Below the pieces are notes generated by a model. It searched no databases and was not told the DNA's origin. It saw only the letters and a list, made by a program, of their open reading frames with translations. From the NCBI GenBank assembly GCA_002751075.1, contig NAOQ01000113.1:15854-79542 (forward strand): 63,689 nucleotides of DNA. Direction: 5' to 3'. Shown one piece after another: positions 61,701 to 63,689 of the stretch; position 1 is the first letter of the stretch, and every line of letters starts with the position of its first letter. The stretch is from Ichthyophonus hoferi. Its lineage: Eukaryota > Opisthokonta > Ichthyosporea > Ichthyophonida > Ichthyophonidae. The translations under genes and the position numbers were made by a program.

Positions 61701-63689
61701 GGTTATGGGACTGTGGCCAAGGAAGCCAGAGACTCTCTATCTCAGAGAATGAGGGAGCACTATCGGCTGTATGTAGTATTACCTTCTGGCCGGATAGGCT
61801 TTAGCTTGGTTTGCATCACTACATATACCTCACTTTATCGTTCTATACCCTTTTCTCTATCTCCAACCCTTTTCTTAGGAAGGATCTCCTGTTTCTCATC
61901 TACCCTATATCATACCTATGTCTATCCATAGCCCCTTCATATATCATTGCATTCTTTTTCAGGCAGTCTCAATCATCCCTGCATCATCTTTTTACCTTGG
62001 TCTCTAATGGTTGGCTCCTTCACTCTCTTATCTATAATTGTCCCTGATTATATTGCTTTATAGGTATGTTGTCCCAGCCAATGACGAAAAGGTAGAAAGA
62101 CTAGTCACGTCTAGCAAGGCGGCCATGCTGGATAGAGTAAGTGATGCTAATAAGAATCGTAATAGTAATGGTAGTAGTAATAGCAATAATAATGGTAATA
62201 GTAATGGTAATAATATGGTAATAGTAGTAGTAATAGTACTAGCAATTGTCATAGCTTTGGTAATAGTAATAATAATAGTAATAGTAATGATAATGGTAAT
62301 AGTAATAATAATGATAATAATAATGGTAATAGTAATGATAGTAGTAATGGTAGTAGTAATAGTACTGGTAATAACAATAGTAATAATGATGGTAGTACTA
62401 ATGGCAATGATAACAGTAATAATATTAGTGCTATTGAGGGCTGAGCGTGTGACATTTATTGGAGAGGATGATCTATGTTATTGGTTATTGGCACGTATAT
62501 AAATAGTATTTATAGCAGTATGATGCGCCACCAATTATATACCTTGTACACAGGCCAAAGCTGAGCTAGACGTTATTAGCATACCCATAGGAAGTCATCC
62601 ACTTTCCCGGGTCACCGATCGAGTACTGAGTGAGGCTATTGGCTACTATACAGATTCTCTTATCACAGTACATGATCACCCCGCCTATACCCTTGGTCTG
62701 TCGGCCCTCAAGGTTACCACCTCTTCCTCCTCTCTTCCGTACCAACTACTAATTGAGCCCTCCCTCCTGGCCTTATCTCATTCTCAATCTCTGTCATCTA
62801 AACATCCCATATATAGACTACCAGCCTATAAATGGCAGTGCTGGACCAGGCCCTTCATAGGCTGTAGATCATATCATTTCTCACCCCTATACCTGCCATG
62901 CCACCCCCTCTCCTACTCTAGTGATTATAGGGCCTCATACCCTGTTATCTATATCATGTATAGCGACTTACTCGGCATAACCATAAGCTCCATTAATTGG
63001 TTACCCAGATATAATATATGTACGCACCTGTTCACTCAATCACAGATATACCCCAATATTAATCTCCAATGACGGAGTGATAAACAATGTCGATTGCACG
63101 GTACTGCATATTGACATGCACTAGGCAATTATATCATAGTATGTGGGCCATGCCCTGGGCCTACATGCCACTGGCCTTGGTTTTTAGAGCATACTGTGGC
63201 CCTATATACTCCCATCCTAACCACCATTCTTTCTACAGCACAGTATTGACAGCCTTGTGTACACTCTTAAACATAAAAATAGACAGGCCATCACGGTAAG
63301 TGTAACTGTCTGTGTACCTATCTGTGTGTTTGTCTGTCATAATAGCTTTCTGATGTTCTCTCTCTATCTCTATTATTCTCTATCTCCCTCTACCGCTTTA
63401 CCAACCTGTACTTACCAGTAAACTGTGTCGTGGCTTAACCCTGCAGGAAGGTTTGAATGATGCACAACAGCAGGCAGTGACTATGTTCACGGCACACATG
63501 TCATCCGTAAGGTACTTTGCCTCGACTCTCTCACTGACGTACACTAATTATTATTCTCCCCTTCATAGTCTTCATATTCTAAACCAATCATGCTTTCCCC
63601 CCAGTCAACCCAGTCGCCCTGTGGCCCGCAGTCAAGTGGTCAGGCTGTATCAGGAGGCCAGGCAAGTAGGGCTGACGGCCTACTCGCAC
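56476..63689 (+). CDS. Guanylate-binding-protein (GBP) family large GTPase with signal peptide (3' end outside the window)
   Basis: Twenty exons: 56476-56556, 56976-57093, 57317-57468, 57608-57724, 58010-58072, 58549-58653, 58918-58956, 59039-59146, 59383-59474, 60232-60310, 60376-60426, 60686-60766, 61162-61212, 61608-61646, 61698-61768, 62064-62136, 62554-62712, 63239-63295, 63447-63511 and 63605 onward. They join in phase to 562 residues. Residues 1-18 look like a signal peptide (MYRLLCAILLLIASIVTA). The GTPase has the P-loop VVGPYRSGKSFLLNQLAG (about 62-69), switch I around GGTVQPKTQGIW, and DTEGF (Asp118). Its G4-equivalent reads WVVEDFALD, with Glu where GBPs usually have Arg of the RD motif. 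A helical region follows (KQWLQRLL, RQSLSQRMREHYRL-like, EGLNDAQQQAV). GBPs self-assemble on GTP hydrolysis and act in membrane remodelling or defence. A signal peptide implies an ER or secretory location, which is unusual for animal GBPs. Confidence 0.88.
58676..58704. repeat. (AT)n microsatellite in a GBP intron
   Basis: About fourteen AT units directly after the donor of the exon ending at 58653. Confidence 0.85.
62145..62425 (+). repeat. (AGTAAT)-type simple repeat in a GBP intron
   Basis: Imperfect AATGGT, AGTAAT, AATAGT and AATGAT units over about 280 bases, directly after the donor of the exon ending at 62136. Long Val/Ile/Met open frames across it are artefacts of the repeat. Confidence 0.9.

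Noticed and set aside
62038-62502. 154-codon open frame rich in Val/Ile/Met
   Set aside because: Apart from a GBP exon at 62064-62136 it is a translation of the AGTAAT-type intron array.
1-63689. tRNA genes, CRISPR arrays, bacterial-type operons, riboswitches
   Set aside because: None seen. The window is clearly intron-rich eukaryotic nuclear DNA. I noticed no tRNA T-loop pattern in a cloverleaf context, though a covariance scan would be more sensitive.

Overview
The window is nuclear DNA from an intron-rich eukaryote. Eight genes are split by short, mostly GT-AG introns (one is only 40 nt) and carry exons as small as 21-40 nt; a ninth gene has no intron. I rebuilt the gene models by hand from splice sites and codon phase, and the phases agree at almost every junction. 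The products are V-ATPase subunit F, an S9C-type peptidase, RBM25, pICln, PPP4R2, CLN6, an ABCG transporter with a Cys-rich N-terminus and a guanylate-binding-protein (GBP) GTPase. CLN6 and PPP4R2 point to an animal or an animal relative. A 5S rRNA-like locus looks more like fungal or protist 5S. I would place the source among unicellular or early-branching opisthokonts or a nearby group, without certainty.

Layout. 0-1 kb: 3' end of an unrecognised small charged protein (+). 1-9 kb: AT-rich, gene-poor DNA with dispersed repeats, a Ty1/copia fossil (-), a 5S-like locus (+) and a degenerate second 5S end. 9.7-11 kb: an intronless leucine-zipper protein (+). 14-16.8 kb: V-ATPase F (+). 19-24.1 kb: S9 peptidase (-), 9 exons. 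24.2-30 kb: repeat-rich spacer with an inverted pair of one element. 30-35.2 kb: RBM25 (+). 36.7-39.2 kb: pICln (-). 40.9-42 kb: PPP4R2 (-). 43.1-44.8 kb: CLN6 (+). 45.9-54.3 kb: ABCG transporter (-), at least 27 exons. 56.5 kb to the end: GBP-like GTPase (+), 20 exons visible, running off the window.

The genes are ordinary housekeeping, membrane and splicing functions with no operon-like logic. RBM25 (pre-mRNA splicing) and pICln (snRNP assembly) lie tail to tail. V-ATPase F and CLN6 both bear on endolysosome function, but they are not neighbours.

The most unusual features are: a very high density of ATTGG/CCAAT pentamers in introns and spacers; short simple-sequence arrays of the same types inside introns of different genes; the 5S-like locus just downstream of the copia fossil; a copied exon end beside a satellite in the V-ATPase F gene; and an apparent frame slip at a (GA)n run in RBM25. 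I did not find a clearly new multi-gene system. The intronless leucine-zipper protein and the signal-peptide-bearing GBP are the most interesting single genes.
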